A stretch of 64,000 nucleotides of DNA. It comes from Alcaligenes sp. SDU_A2 (GTDB lineage: Bacteria > Pseudomonadota > Gammaproteobacteria > Burkholderiales > Burkholderiaceae_B). The notes beneath the pieces are model-generated. The model made no database searches, was not told where the DNA came from, and was given only the letters and a program-made list of their open reading frames with translations. The stretch spans positions 2,728,001 to 2,792,000 of the forward strand of contig NZ_CP151273.1 of assembly GCF_038237375.1 (NCBI RefSeq), in the 5' to 3' direction. The stretch's first letter is position 1. Every line of letters begins with the position of its first letter. Below, piece after piece: positions 48,741-58,678 of the stretch. The position numbers and the translations under genes are program-made.

Positions 48741-49445
48741 GTGTTCAGTACACCTAGACGGAATCGGTTTCTTGCTCCCTGCGCGCTAGCCCTCTTTATG
48801 GCTGCAACGCAGGGCGCAATCGCCCAGCCCCATCCACCCGCCCAGGTCGCACCCGCGCCCACCGCTGCGGATTCGCGCGTCAACGACCCGTTGCTGGATC
48901 TTCCCCGCGAACAAGAACGCGGCTGGAAAGGCCTGGCACGCGCTCTGGACGTATTGTCCCCCGGCGTGGACACATCGGTGCCGTTGGGCGCAGCAGAAAT
49001 CAGCAAGCGCATCAATCGCCTGATCGCCCAAGGTCGCTACGACGATGCGCTGCAAGCCATAGAAAACCGCCTCAAGCAACGTGAAAGCAGTGGCGAACCG
49101 GGTGCCGATGTGCAATTGCTGTTCCTGAAAGCCCGTGCCTTGTCAGGCAGCGGCCAGCACAACAAGGCCATCCGCATCTACCAGGACATGACCACCTATT
49201 ACCCGGAGCTGCCCGAGCCCTGGAACAACCTGGCCGCCGAATACATCGCCCAGGACAAGCTGGACATGGCGCTGGAGGCACTGAAAATGGCCCTGACGGC
49301 AGACCCATCGTATGCGCTGGCCCGCAACAACATGGGCGAAGTGCAACTGATGCTGGCCAATGACGCCTATCGCAAGGCGGCTTCCGAAGGCGTGTCCAAT
49401 GCGGCCCAGCGAGCAGAACAAACCAGCCGAATTCTGCAACAATAA
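48741..49445 (+). CDS. Exported tetratricopeptide-repeat protein
   Basis: A 234-residue periplasmic protein starting at GTG 48741. It has a signal peptide ([19 protein letters not shown]) and a proline-rich linker. After residue about 95 come roughly three TPR-like helical pairs ([68 protein letters not shown]). Its partner is unknown; it is close in position to the cyclophilin gene but separated by 26 bases only. Confidence 0.8.
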   Translation: MFSTPRRNRFLAPCALALFMAATQGAIAQPHPPAQVAPAPTAADSRVNDPLLDLPREQERGWKGLARALDVLSPGVDTSVPLGAAEISKRINRLIAQGRYDDALQAIENRLKQRESSGEPGADVQLLFLKARALSGSGQHNKAIRIYQDMTTYYPELPEPWNNLAAEYIAQDKLDMALEALKMALTADPSYALARNNMGEVQLMLANDAYRKAASEGVSNAAQRAEQTSRILQQ

Positions 49446-49471
49446 GGCTTTCACTGAACGGGACTTCCCGC

Positions 49472-50125
49472 TTGCCTATGTTTGCCACCGCTTTTCAATG
49501 GAATGCGCAGGCCCGACGCCTGCGCACTCTCGGTATTGCCGCCTGTCTGGCCATGTCCGCCATGGTCAGCGCACCTGCCGCGGCAGATTCTTCAACCCCC
49601 TCCCAAGGTACATCCATGAGCACTTCCCCGCGCGTCAAATTGCAGACGAACCAAGGCGATATCCTGATCGAGCTGAACGCCGACAAGGCTCCCGACACCG
49701 TCGCCAACTTCCTGAATTACGTAAACAGCGGTTTTTACGACGGCACCGTGTTTCACCGTGTCATCAATAACTTCATGATCCAAGGCGGCGGTTTTGAAGC
49801 CGGCATGAAGCAAAAGCCCACCGAAGCCCCTGTCAAGAACGAAGCCGACAACGGCCTGAAGAACAACAAATACACGCTGGCCATGGCGCGCACCTCCGAT
49901 CCCCATTCGGCCACGGCCCAGTTCTTCATCAACGTCGCCGACAACGACTTCCTGAATTTCACCGCTCCCACCTCCAATGGCTGGGGCTACGCTGTCTTCG
50001 GTCAGGTCATCGAAGGCACGGAAATCGTGGACAAGATCAAGACCGTGCGCACCGGCAACAAAGGCTTTCATCAGGACGTGCCCGTTGAAGACGTCGTCAT
50101 CGAAAAAGCCACTGTCGCTGAATAA
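49472..50125 (+). CDS. Peptidyl-prolyl cis-trans isomerase, cyclophilin type, with two possible starts
   Basis: Cyclophilin of the PpiA/PpiB group, 217 residues from ATG 49472: a signal peptide ([17 protein letters not shown]) and then the catalytic domain with [43 protein letters not shown] and [12 protein letters not shown]. An internal ATG at 49617, preceded by AAGG, would start the catalytic domain directly (MSTSPRVKL) and give a cytoplasmic form. Co-transcribed with lpxH, whose start lies inside its last codons. Confidence 0.92.
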   Translation: MPMFATAFQWNAQARRLRTLGIAACLAMSAMVSAPAAADSSTPSQGTSMSTSPRVKLQTNQGDILIELNADKAPDTVANFLNYVNSGFYDGTVFHRVINNFMIQGGGFEAGMKQKPTEAPVKNEADNGLKNNKYTLAMARTSDPHSATAQFFINVADNDFLNFTAPTSNGWGYAVFGQVIEGTEIVDKIKTVRTGNKGFHQDVPVEDVVIEKATVAE

Positions 50126-50927
50126 GCAAGTCCTGCCCGGTATCGTCTGGATTGCCGCCGACCTGCATCTGGGTCCGGACAATCCAGCGACTATCCAGGA
50201 CTTTCGTGCCTTCCTGGACAAGGCACAGGCACACGCCGATGCCTTGATCCTGTGTGGCGACATCTTCAACGCCTGGATAGGCGACGACCAGACGGCCCGA
50301 CCTGCCGCCTGGCTTAACGAAGTCAGTCAGGCGCTGCGCCAGTATGGCGAACACCGCCGCCTGTACCTGATGCGCGGCAACCGCGATTTTCTGCTGGGGC
50401 AGGCCTATGCCCGCCATGTTCATGCCACGCTACTGCCCGACCAGATCTTGCTGGACACCAGCGCAGGATGCATCCTGCTCTCGCATGGCGACGAATACTG
50501 CCTGGACGACCCCGCCTACCAGCGTTTTCGCCGCTGGGTGCGCAAACCCTGGCTGCAAGCCCTTTACCTGGCCTGCCCCTTGAGCCTGCGACAGCGCATT
50601 GCCGACACGGCGCGCGCGCGCAGCCGGCAAGGCAATCGCTACAAGGCGGACAGCATCATGGATGTCAGCCCAAACGCCATCGAACATGCCGCAGCCACCC
50701 ACTCCATCGTCGCTTTGGTACACGGCCACACCCACCGCCCGGCTCGCCACGCCATTGCCGGCCAGCCCGGCACACAACGCTGGGTACTCCCCGACTGGGA
50801 CCACCCCAACAGCCATGCGGCACGCGGTGGCTACATCAGCATTGACGGCACCCGCGTGTGCCTGCATCAATGGGGCCAGGCCGATCTGTGCCAGACCATG
50901 ACAACCGCTAGTGAGCAGCCGGCCTGA
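50085..50927 (+). CDS. lpxH: UDP-2,3-diacylglucosamine diphosphatase LpxH
   Basis: Fourth step of lipid A synthesis: hydrolyses UDP-2,3-diacylglucosamine to lipid X and UMP at the inner membrane surface. The metallophosphatase motifs [30 protein letters not shown] and VHGHTHRP are all visible. No ATG or GTG is available near the expected start; the frame has TTG at 50085 with AGGA nine bases upstream, which I chose, or CTG codons around 50118. Either way the gene starts inside the cyclophilin gene. Confidence 0.9.
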   Translation: MKTSSSKKPLSLNKQVLPGIVWIAADLHLGPDNPATIQDFRAFLDKAQAHADALILCGDIFNAWIGDDQTARPAAWLNEVSQALRQYGEHRRLYLMRGNRDFLLGQAYARHVHATLLPDQILLDTSAGCILLSHGDEYCLDDPAYQRFRRWVRKPWLQALYLACPLSLRQRIADTARARSRQGNRYKADSIMDVSPNAIEHAAATHSIVALVHGHTHRPARHAIAGQPGTQRWVLPDWDHPNSHAARGGYISIDGTRVCLHQWGQADLCQTMTTASEQPA

Positions 50928-50931
50928 TTCA

Positions 50932-52230
50932 TCAGCGCGTCAACGCCAATCCACCCTGCAGGCGCTCCATGACGGAGCGTTGCATAGACTCGGGTGCGTC
51001 CTTGAGCAAAGCCGGCCATTGCGCTTGCGCCTGGCGCACCCGCTCGCGCGCCAGACGTACGTAGTGCGATGCCCGCGACACGCCCGCCTTGCGAATCAAG
51101 GCTTCCAGGTCATTCCAGCTGAACTGGCGCAACTGCTGATCGATACGTCGGTTGACCGTGTAATCTTGCGCCCCTACCGACTCGAAAAAAGCAGTGACGC
51201 AGACTGGATCATAAAGCGGGGCAAGCTGGGGTTGACGAGCATCCGGGTAGACCAAAGCCCAATTCTTTAAATGCGCATCGGTATTGCCCAGCAAAATAAA
51301 AGCGACGAAACGCAGGATGAACTCTCGCAGATCGTCCACCCGCTGGCTGGACACTGCATCGAGCACCCGCAAAATATCGGCATAATCATCCAGGCCACGG
51401 CCATATTTATGTCGGGGCGAGAACCCCAGCACTTGAGCAAACTCCTCCATATGGATGCGTAGGCCATCCGCCCCCCGATCAAAACGAGGCACCGCCAGAA
51501 TATGCTCGAATGGCACGGCCTCGGGCAGCTCGGCCTGTGCCCGCGAAATAATGCTGGCTTGCGCGCAATCCAGCCCCAAAGCCCGACACAGCTCGTAGCC
51601 CGAATACTCGTTGTGCACCAGATCAGGGTGGCGTGACGTCGGCAATTTCAGGATGGTGGACCCGGCCAGCCCGTGGCGACGCACGATATAGCGACGGCCA
51701 TCGTAAACAGCCGAAAATTTGGTTACGACCCCAGGCAATGCAGCAGCATCCTCGACCGGATCTTCGACAAAGCCAGGTTCCAGCACATCCAGCCCCAGCG
51801 CGGTATGCCACAGCCGGACCGCATCGGGGATGCCCTCTCGCACAGGCACGGGTTCTACTTCCAAAGCCCCCATCAAATCATGGCCCGCAGCCGCCAGTAA
51901 CTCAAACTCGTCATCGACCGAGCAATGGCGCTCATGCGCCAGACGGTCACGGTTGTGGCCTTCTGGCAGCAAATTGGCAAAATAACTGGGCCAGCGCCCA
52001 TCCGTGCGAACCAGACGAGTATCGCGCGGCGCAGCCAAAATAGCCTGTGTCGCCGCCTCGTCCTGTCCGACATACGCCAGTGACAATACCGGACGCATGG
52101 GATCGGCAATATAGTCCTCATCAAATGACACCCGCAGAATATCCCCATACTGGGATAAGTACCCTATCGGGCGGCGGCGGCGATCCGGCAAATGCATCCA
52201 CATCCGCAGATACTTGATCGAGGTACTCAT
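50932..52230 (-). CDS. hipA: HipA-family serine/threonine kinase toxin
   Basis: Toxin of a type II system; HipA kinases phosphorylate targets such as glutamyl-tRNA synthetase and cause dormancy. The 432-residue protein has the N-terminal barrel (VGYLSQYG...; FANLLPEG), an ATP-binding SGAAIKFS-like region (LPGVVTKFSAVYDG) and LLGNTDAHLKNWALVY, which holds the catalytic Asp, then APLYDPVCV with the metal-binding Asp. Its start overlaps the hipB stop by four bases. It is convergent with lpxH, ending five bases from it. Confidence 0.92.
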   Translation of the reverse strand: MSTSIKYLRMWMHLPDRRRRPIGYLSQYGDILRVSFDEDYIADPMRPVLSLAYVGQDEAATQAILAAPRDTRLVRTDGRWPSYFANLLPEGHNRDRLAHERHCSVDDEFELLAAAGHDLMGALEVEPVPVREGIPDAVRLWHTALGLDVLEPGFVEDPVEDAAALPGVVTKFSAVYDGRRYIVRRHGLAGSTILKLPTSRHPDLVHNEYSGYELCRALGLDCAQASIISRAQAELPEAVPFEHILAVPRFDRGADGLRIHMEEFAQVLGFSPRHKYGRGLDDYADILRVLDAVSSQRVDDLREFILRFVAFILLGNTDAHLKNWALVYPDARQPQLAPLYDPVCVTAFFESVGAQDYTVNRRIDQQLRQFSWNDLEALIRKAGVSRASHYVRLARERVRQAQAQWPALLKDAPESMQRSVMERLQGGLALTR

Positions 52231-52532
52231 GATTTTTTCCGCAAGCTATCGGCCAGAGACAACGGTGCTGCCGCACCGACATCCTGCGCCAGATACCGCC
52301 CACCTGAAGCCAGAAAAGCTTCCAGCTCCTTGCGCAGGCCTTTAGGGACCACCATGTAATGAGCGCCCAGCACACGCGCCAGCTCCTCCAGGGTAGACAA
52401 TTGCGGATCTACCTGGCCGCGCTCAATCTTGCTGACCGTCATCCGCGACAAACCGGCCAGACGAGCCAGTTCCGCCTGCGTCAAGCCGTGCGCCTTGCGG
52501 AGCCGTATCAAATCCTGAATTAAGCTAATCAT
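52227..52532 (-). CDS. hipB: HipB-type antitoxin, XRE helix-turn-helix
   Basis: A 101-residue DNA-binding antitoxin that binds HipA and represses its own operon. The helix-turn-helix is LTQAELARLAGLSRMTVSKIERGQ, followed by STLEELARVLG, and the C-terminal tail is rich in Ser and Ala. ATG 52532 is preceded by AGGAAAAG. Three GATAA-N6-TTATC sites in front are its probable operators. Confidence 0.92.
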   Translation of the reverse strand: MISLIQDLIRLRKAHGLTQAELARLAGLSRMTVSKIERGQVDPQLSTLEELARVLGAHYMVVPKGLRKELEAFLASGGRYLAQDVGAAAPLSLADSLRKKS

Positions 52533-52551
52533 GGATTGCTTTTCCTATTAT

Positions 52552-52641
52552 TTGATAACCAAGATTATCAACACAGGAACAACAAGTCAAAAAGATAATC
52601 AAGACTATCAAAATATCAAAAAAGATAATCTAAATTATCTT
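52552..52641. promoter_or_regulatory. Three-site hipB operator array
   Basis: Site 1: TTGATAA-N6-TTATCAA (52552-52571). Site 2: AAGATAA-N6-CTATCAA (52592-52611), imperfect. Site 3: AAGATAA-N6-TTATCTT (52622-52641). Centres are 40 and 30 bases apart, nearly whole helical turns, so all lie on similar faces. This is the layout expected for cooperative HipB dimers. Confidence 0.82.
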
Positions 52642-52703
52642 TTATAGGAAAATACAGAAAGACCATCAGGACTACAACGCGCTCTCCCTTCGGTCTACGC
52701 AAG

Positions 52704-53352
52704 ACAAAAAAGGCTCTTCGAAGAATTCCGGGAGCCAATTTACCAAATCGATGAGGAACTGGTTTTTTGAAGACGCCATTCAAGACGCAGCGCGCTCGGA
52801 CAGGGCTGATAGCTTGCCGGCGCTGCGCGCCGGTACCCTGGTCGGGGCGCATGGACGGGCGCGTCGTTAACTCCGGCGGGTTACTTGTCCGCCGGACAAG
52901 TAACAAGCGCCGCCGTCAAACAGAACGACGCTTGCACCCCGTCCCCACGCCCCGCCTGCGGCAAGCCATCCGACCCGCCCCGCCCGAGCGCGCTGCGCCT
53001 TAAACGGCTCAAAATACCGATGACATCGCCCCGGCTATACATAGTCATACCCAACAGACCATTAAACGGATGGCTGATATCTTGTACGACATATACGGAC
53101 GTCCTGCCACTTGGGCCAAGCACAGCGGTGCCGTTCTCGCCAGGTCGGCCACAGCGGGCCGGTGGACGAATCACCCGGCAAGTTCACGCCCCGGCATCCT
53201 GACCAGGGAACCCGCGCGCAGCGCGGGCGAAGGCCCCAGCCAAGCCGGCCTGCTGCCGTCGGCCTGGCGAGAACCCAAGTTTCTGTCCGTTTGGCCCAAA
53301 CGGCCCGCCTACTACGAAGGAATCCCCGGCATTTAGCGAAGAACCAAAAAAA
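52704..53352. repeat. Mosaic intergenic repeat, copy C (fullest form)
   Basis: About 650 bases between hipB and uppP. The left block (52723-52878) matches copy A and part of copy B; the block at 53101-53172 matches copy B; the right end 53296-53340 matches copy A. It also carries internal inverted partners: 53101-53157 against 53262-53305 (CCGTTTGGGCCAA...GTTCTCGCCAGG), 52786-52820 against about 52966-53003, and 52819-52850 against about 53197-53229. Minus-strand fragments such as GRPGENGTAVLGP look like former protein-coding sequence. No intact gene is present. Confidence 0.72.
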
Positions 53353-53385
53353 ACCCAAGCAGACTACCGCCTGCCTGGGCTTCAA
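53346..53385 (-). terminator. Terminator of uppP
   Basis: On the minus strand CCCAGGCAG, a loop, and CTGCTTGGG followed by eight T. Confidence 0.75.
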
Positions 53386-53422
53386 TAAGATGACGGGCAG
53401 GCCTACCTACCCGCAGGAAGAA

Positions 53423-54286
53423 TCAACGGGCCAACAACCAGATCAGCACGACCACGCCCAAGGCAATCCGATACCAGGCAAAAGGCCGGTACGTGTGGTT
53501 GGAGACAAAGCGCAACACCGCTTTGACCAGCACTAAAGCGCTCAGAAAAGCAGCAACAAAACCCACCACAATGGCCGAGGTCTGATCGGCGCTCAGCGCC
53601 GAACCATTGCGATACAAATCATAGACAGTCGCTGCCAGCATCGTAGGCATGGCCAGGAAGAAGGAGAACTCCGTAGCCGTCTTGCGTTGTATGCCTGCCA
53701 ACATGCCGCCGATAATCGTGGCACCTGAACGGGACGTACCCGGCACCATTGCCACGCACTGCGCAAACCCCACTACCAATGCTTGCTTCCACGTAATTTC
53801 TTCCAGCGCAAACGCCGTGGCGCGCCTGGAGGTCGCCGTTTCTCCATCAGCAGGCGCAGGCGTATTCTTGGCAAACTCGGGCTTGCGTTCCACCCACAAC
53901 ATGAGCAAGCCACCCAAAACCAGGGTCACGACAAACACAATCGGATGGTGAAACAACGCTTTGACATATTTGATGGTCAAAGCCCCGATGACAGCCGCCG
54001 GCAGAAAAGCAATGAGCAGATTACGCGTGAACATGAGCTCTTTGCGTTCGCCCCGCAAGGTCCCCCCAATCAGTTGGATAAGACGCGCGCGGAAAATCCA
54101 GATAACCGCAAGAATAGAGCCGAACTGGATGACTACTTCAAAAACCTTATCATCCCCCGAGGAAAAATCGATCCAGCTTCCCAGTATCAGCAAATGCGCC
54201 GTACTGGATACCGGGATGAATTCGGTAAACCCTTCAATAATCCCCAACAGCAGAGCTTTCAGCAAATACAAAGTGTTTTCTGTCAT
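53423..54286 (-). CDS. uppP: Undecaprenyl-diphosphatase
   Basis: Recycles undecaprenyl pyrophosphate to the carrier lipid used in peptidoglycan and other polymers. The 287-residue membrane protein has the BacA/UppP catalytic motifs EGFTEFIPVSSTAH near the N-terminus and PGTSRSGATI in the second half, each within a helix turn of about eight hydrophobic segments. It is a stand-alone minus-strand gene with its own terminator. Confidence 0.96.
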   Translation of the reverse strand: MTENTLYLLKALLLGIIEGFTEFIPVSSTAHLLILGSWIDFSSGDDKVFEVVIQFGSILAVIWIFRARLIQLIGGTLRGERKELMFTRNLLIAFLPAAVIGALTIKYVKALFHHPIVFVVTLVLGGLLMLWVERKPEFAKNTPAPADGETATSRRATAFALEEITWKQALVVGFAQCVAMVPGTSRSGATIIGGMLAGIQRKTATEFSFFLAMPTMLAATVYDLYRNGSALSADQTSAIVVGFVAAFLSALVLVKAVLRFVSNHTYRPFAWYRIALGVVVLIWLLAR

Positions 54287-54309
54287 GTGGCTTGAAATAA
54301 GAAAAAAAC

Positions 54310-55890
54310 TTAAACAACCGACTCGTCGGCAAACATGGCCGGATCAGCCGGCAAGCGCTCCAGGCGCACCAATGCAATGCGCCGACCATCCAGCCTGTCG
54401 ACGGTGAAACGATACAGCATACCTGCTTGCACCAACTCGCAACAATCACCCGCCTCGGGCAGATGCCCGAAACGCTCCAGCAAATAACCCGCCAGGGTCG
54501 CGTATTCTTCGTCCTCGTCAACCAGCCCGTCCACGCCCAGGACCTGTTCCAGATGATGCAGGTCGGTAGATCCGTCCAGCAGCCAATGATCCGGGGACTG
54601 CTCGACAATATCCGGGGACTCGTCCTCGTCGGGAAAGTCCCCCGCGATGGCCTCGAAAATATCCAGTGGCGTAACCAGACCTTCGATGGCACCAAATTCG
54701 TCCGTCACCAACACCAATTGACCACGGCTTTGCTTGATGGTTTCCATCAACTGCAAGATCCCGATGGACTCGTGTACAAACAAAGGCTGGCGCAATTGGT
54801 CCACACGTATGTGCCCATGAACCAGCAGGTCGCCCAACATTTCTTTGGCGCGCCCTATGCCGACCACCTCGTCGATCCCGCCACGGCATACCGGCAACAT
54901 GCTGTGCGGCGCGGCAGTGATTTTTTCGCGCAGCACATCCGGGGCGTCCTGCAGATTGATCCACGTAATATCGTTGCGCGGCGTCATGACCGAGTGCACA
55001 TTACGTTCGGACAGCGTCAACACGCCGCTGACCATATTGCGCTCCTCGTCCCCAAAGACCATTTGCGCGCCACTGGGCAAGCCCGGACCGGCCACCGCCG
55101 ACTCAAAGATGGGGCGTTTACCCAACATGCGCAGCACGGCTTCGGCCGTACGTTCACGCATGGGGCGGCGCGCCTCGGCCAGCCGCAATTTACGGCGCGC
55201 CAACTGATTGATGACTTCGATAAGAATAGAAAAAGAAATGGCCGCGTACAGATATCCCTTGGGCACATGGACGCCGAAGCCTTCGACCAACAGGGAAAAG
55301 CCGATCATGAGCAAAAAGCCCAGACACAGAATGACCACAGACGGACGGCTGTTGATGAACGCCGTCAACGGCTTGGAGGCGACCAGCATAATGCCGATGG
55401 CAATAATGACCGCCGCCATCATGATGGGCAGATGGTCGACCATGCCTACCGCGGTAATGACGGCATCAATCGAGAACACCGCATCGAGCACGACGATCTG
55501 CGCGACGATGACCCAGAAACTGGCGTACATGCGCGAACCCGACGCATGCGCCCCCCGGTTGTCGATACGCTCGTGCAGCTCCAGCGTGCCTTTGAACAGC
55601 AAGAAGAAACCGCCCACGATCAGAATCAGGTCGCGGCCCGAGAAATCCAACCCGGCCACCGACAGCAAAGGATCAGTCAGTTGCACCAGGTGCGAAATGA
55701 CCGTCAGCAGCCCCAGGCGCATGATCAGGGCCAGCGACAGCCCGACTATCCGCGCACGGTCGCGCTGGTGCGGCGGCAGCTTGTCGACCAGAATGGCAAT
55801 GAAAACCAGATTATCGATGCCCAGGACAATTTCCAGGACCACCAGCGTCAACAGCCCGACCCAGGCCGTCGGGTCCATCAGCCACTCCAT
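54310..55890 (-). CDS. TerC-family membrane protein with CBS and transporter-associated domains
   Basis: A 526-residue protein in three parts: a TerC domain with about seven helices ([20 protein letters not shown] near the start, with acidic residues in helices typical of metal exporters), a CBS pair ([22 protein letters not shown] and later [19 protein letters not shown]), and a C-terminal CorC/HlyC transporter-associated domain. E. coli YoaE/YegH have the same order; involvement in Mn2+ or other metal export is inferred from TerC relatives. Confidence 0.88.
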   Translation of the reverse strand: MEWLMDPTAWVGLLTLVVLEIVLGIDNLVFIAILVDKLPPHQRDRARIVGLSLALIMRLGLLTVISHLVQLTDPLLSVAGLDFSGRDLILIVGGFFLLFKGTLELHERIDNRGAHASGSRMYASFWVIVAQIVVLDAVFSIDAVITAVGMVDHLPIMMAAVIIAIGIMLVASKPLTAFINSRPSVVILCLGFLLMIGFSLLVEGFGVHVPKGYLYAAISFSILIEVINQLARRKLRLAEARRPMRERTAEAVLRMLGKRPIFESAVAGPGLPSGAQMVFGDEERNMVSGVLTLSERNVHSVMTPRNDITWINLQDAPDVLREKITAAPHSMLPVCRGGIDEVVGIGRAKEMLGDLLVHGHIRVDQLRQPLFVHESIGILQLMETIKQSRGQLVLVTDEFGAIEGLVTPLDIFEAIAGDFPDEDESPDIVEQSPDHWLLDGSTDLHHLEQVLGVDGLVDEDEEYATLAGYLLERFGHLPEAGDCCELVQAGMLYRFTVDRLDGRRIALVRLERLPADPAMFADESVV

Positions 55891-55920
55891 GTCAGTTCCC
55901 TTTCCCCGTCATTAAAAAAG

Positions 55921-55942
55921 AACACCCCGGCAAGCCGGGGTT
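55921..55942 (-). terminator. Terminator of suhB
   Basis: ACCCCGGC and GCCGGGGT arms around two bases (minus strand), followed by a short T-rich stretch before the TerC gene. Confidence 0.7.
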
Positions 55943-55949
55943 TTGTATT

Positions 55950-56741
55950 CTAGTCCTGCAGATGCGCCAACATCTGGGTAAAGATCTTGGGGCTGGCCGC
56001 CAGCACATTGCCGGTTTCTTTCCATGTCTGTTCGCCATCGAAATCCGCGACCAGGCCGCCGGCCTCTGTGACCAACAGCGAACCGGCCGCCAGATCCCAG
56101 GGCTTCAGATTAATGGCGCAGAACCCATCCAGACGGCCGCAGGCCACATAGGCCAAATCCAGAACCGTTGCGCCGACGCGACGCACTGCCGCGCAGTCGG
56201 CCAGCATATCCGCAAACGGCGAGGTGCTTTTGACGCCCGCGCCTGAATCGGGGACGTGCGCGCCGATCAGCGCATCGTGGTAGCGGGTCAGGCCCGAGAC
56301 GCGGATACGCCTATCGTTCAGGAACGCACCGCCACCCCGTGTAGCCGAGAAAATCTCGTTACGCGTGGTGTCGAAGATGACGGCTTGCATCGTCTGGCCG
56401 CGCTGCTGCAAAGCGATGGAAATCGCATAGGCAGGAAAGCCGTGGATAAAGTTCGTTGTGCCGTCCAGCGGATCGATGACCCACTGAAATTCGGGTTCGC
56501 CTTCGCCACGCGGCTCCAGGGGAGGACGCACACCCGATTCTTCGCCGATGAAACCGTGGTCGGGGTAGGCTTCGCTGAGGATCTCGACAATGGCTTCCTC
56601 TGCTGCGCGATCCACTTCCGTGACATAATCTTTGGGGCCTTTACGCGCAACCGACACGTGTTCGAGATCGAGACTGGCGCGATTGATAATGGTGCCGGCA
56701 CGGCGAGCCGCCTTGATGGCGGTATTGAGCATCGGGTGCAT
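55950..56741 (-). CDS. suhB: Inositol-1-monophosphatase family protein SuhB
   Basis: Mg2+-dependent phosphatase; in enterobacteria SuhB also aids rRNA transcription antitermination. The 263 residues contain the metal-binding WVIDPLDGTTNFIHGFP motif, the GEESG loop and the C-terminal PWDLAAGSLLVTEAGG motif. All catalytic positions appear present. It is divergent from trmJ. Confidence 0.94.
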   Translation of the reverse strand: MHPMLNTAIKAARRAGTIINRASLDLEHVSVARKGPKDYVTEVDRAAEEAIVEILSEAYPDHGFIGEESGVRPPLEPRGEGEPEFQWVIDPLDGTTNFIHGFPAYAISIALQQRGQTMQAVIFDTTRNEIFSATRGGGAFLNDRRIRVSGLTRYHDALIGAHVPDSGAGVKSTSPFADMLADCAAVRRVGATVLDLAYVACGRLDGFCAINLKPWDLAAGSLLVTEAGGLVADFDGEQTWKETGNVLAASPKIFTQMLAHLQD

Positions 56742-56849
56742 GGAAATTCCGTTTTTTTAACAATAATTGAGCCTGCCTTGCTCGCCCTGACGCAGGACAC
56801 GACTGCGTGGGCGAGCACAGGAAGTGCTGCTTCAAACCAGCTATTTTAA

Positions 56850-57695
56850 ATGACTCAGACGCAAGCATCGGCATTTAACGATAATTTTGACCGGGTTCGC
56901 TTCATTATGGTGCAACCCAGCCACCCCGGAAACGTCGGAGCGGCGGCGCGCGCCATCAAGACTATGGGTTTTGGCCAGTTATGTCTTGTCGATCCCCAAG
57001 ACCCACACGTCCAACACGATCCGCAAGCCATCGCGCTGGCCAGCGGCGCAACCGATGTGCTGGCCAGTGCCCGCATTGTTCCCACCCTGGCCCAGGCCCT
57101 GGAGCCCGTTACCCTGGCCTTCGCCCTGACTGCGCGGCCCCGCTACCTGGGCCCGCCGGCTGCCGATATACGCCAGACCGCCGAACTGAGCCGCGATCAC
57201 CTGCGACAGCACACAGGCACCGTCGCCATCGTGCTCGGCACCGAGCGTGTCGGACTGGCCAACGAACACATAGACCAGTGCCAATATGTCTGCCATATCC
57301 CGGCCAACCCTGAATACAGCTCGCTGAATGTCGCCCAGGCGCTGCAATTGGCTGCCTGGGAACTGCGCTACGCCCTGATTGCCGATCACGGCGAACTGAT
57401 TCCACACACTGAAGGCAAGGCCGACCCAGGCAAAGAACTGGCGACCCAGGACAAAGTGCAAGCCCTGATGGCCCACTGGGAGCAAGCCATCGAAAGCGTC
57501 AAGTTCCTGGACCCGCGCCACCCCAAGAAACTGGTGCCGCGCATGCGCCACCTGTTCACTCGCAAGCAACTGACCGTGGACGAGGTGGACATGCTGCGGG
57601 GCCTGTGCACGGCCATGATCAAGACCGCCCACGCAGCCGGTTTCCCGGTTCCCGAGGCGGCTTCTCCCAGCACGCCGCAAAGCATGCAAGAATAA
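56850..57695 (+). CDS. trmJ: tRNA (cytidine/uridine-2'-O-)-methyltransferase TrmJ
   Basis: SPOUT methyltransferase that methylates the 2'-O position 32 of tRNA, 281 residues. The knotted domain opens with MVQPSHPGNVGAAARAIKTMGF and has GTERVGLANEH and IPANPEYSSLNVAQALQ; the C-terminal part is the TrmJ extension (KKLVPRMRHLFTRKQLTVDEVDMLRGL). It ends six bases before cysE on the same strand. Confidence 0.94.
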   Translation: MTQTQASAFNDNFDRVRFIMVQPSHPGNVGAAARAIKTMGFGQLCLVDPQDPHVQHDPQAIALASGATDVLASARIVPTLAQALEPVTLAFALTARPRYLGPPAADIRQTAELSRDHLRQHTGTVAIVLGTERVGLANEHIDQCQYVCHIPANPEYSSLNVAQALQLAAWELRYALIADHGELIPHTEGKADPGKELATQDKVQALMAHWEQAIESVKFLDPRHPKKLVPRMRHLFTRKQLTVDEVDMLRGLCTAMIKTAHAAGFPVPEAASPSTPQSMQE

Positions 57696-57701
57696 GCACC
57701 T

Positions 57702-58544
57702 ATGCTTAAACAGTTACGCGAAGACATCGCCTGTATCCTGCAGCGCGATCCAGCTGCACGAAGCACGCTGGAAGTGCTGACCTGCTATCCCGGCCTGCAC
57801 GCCATTCTGGTCCATCGTCTGGCCCACCGCCTATGGAACAACAACTGGTTCTGGCTGGCGCGCTTTTGTTCGCACCTGGGGCGAATGCTGACCAGCATCG
57901 AGATCCATCCGGGCGCGCGCATAGGACGGCGTGTCTTCATCGATCACGGTTTCGGCGTTGTCGTCGGGGAAACGGCTGAAATCGGCGACGACTGCACCAT
58001 TTATCAGGGGGTGACGCTGGGAGGGACCCGCCTGTACAAAGGCGAAAAACGCCATCCCACCCTGGAGAGCGGCGTAGTCGTAGGTGCAGGCGCACAAGTG
58101 CTGGGCGGTTTCACGGTCGGCTCGGGCGCGCGCATCGGCTCGAACGCAGTTGTCGTCAAACCCGTCCCCGCCGGAGCAACCGTGGTGGGCAATCCGGCAC
58201 GCCTCATTGTCAAAGACCAGCCCGAGCAGGCCCAAAAAACGTCGCCCGCAACGGACTCCCCTTGTCAGACCTCTGTCTGGGACAGCGAGCCGCTACAAGA
58301 CCTTCTACGCCAACGTCGCGCCGAGCCCGACATGAGCAGTGACCACCCTGCCTTTGAGGCCTACGCGGTCGGCGGCTCCAGCGACGATCCGGTCGCCAAA
58401 GTGCTGCACGAGCTGATAGACCACACGGCACGCCAGGACGCGCGCATACACAAACTGTGTCAGGCACTGGAAGAGCTCGGGCAACGCGTCGAAAATGGTC
58501 AGCAACCCCTGGACGCAGAGCGCCTGAACAAAATGGTGCAGTAA
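57702..58544 (+). CDS. cysE: Serine O-acetyltransferase with long C-terminal tail
   Basis: Makes O-acetylserine for cysteine synthesis. The hexapeptide beta-helix ([41 protein letters not shown] and [20 protein letters not shown]) is of the short-N-terminus EpsC/NifP type. After the family's usual end near residue 175 there are about 105 further residues ending in a coiled-coil-like segment ([31 protein letters not shown]). This tail is longer than the E. coli enzyme's and may mediate oligomerisation, though similar tails are known in Burkholderiales. Confidence 0.9.
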   Translation: MLKQLREDIACILQRDPAARSTLEVLTCYPGLHAILVHRLAHRLWNNNWFWLARFCSHLGRMLTSIEIHPGARIGRRVFIDHGFGVVVGETAEIGDDCTIYQGVTLGGTRLYKGEKRHPTLESGVVVGAGAQVLGGFTVGSGARIGSNAVVVKPVPAGATVVGNPARLIVKDQPEQAQKTSPATDSPCQTSVWDSEPLQDLLRQRRAEPDMSSDHPAFEAYAVGGSSDDPVAKVLHELIDHTARQDARIHKLCQALEELGQRVENGQQPLDAERLNKMVQ

Positions 58545-58678
58545 AGCACCGGCAAGGCAGATGCGCAGCACAAGGTCCCATACCCCGCAAAACAGACGAC
58601 CACCTGATGGACACCTGAGCCCGACGCGTTTATTCTTACCTAAACCATTTTTCGGTCAGCAACAGCGCGTTTCTATTC

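Noticed and set aside
52616-53202. Short frames on both strands between hipB and uppP
   Set aside because: They lie within repeat copy C, are frame-shifted against copies A and B and have no usable start sites.
54427-55953. Plus-strand open frame of 508 codons opposite the TerC/CBS gene
   Set aside because: Antisense shadow; Gln/Arg/His-rich translation without domains.
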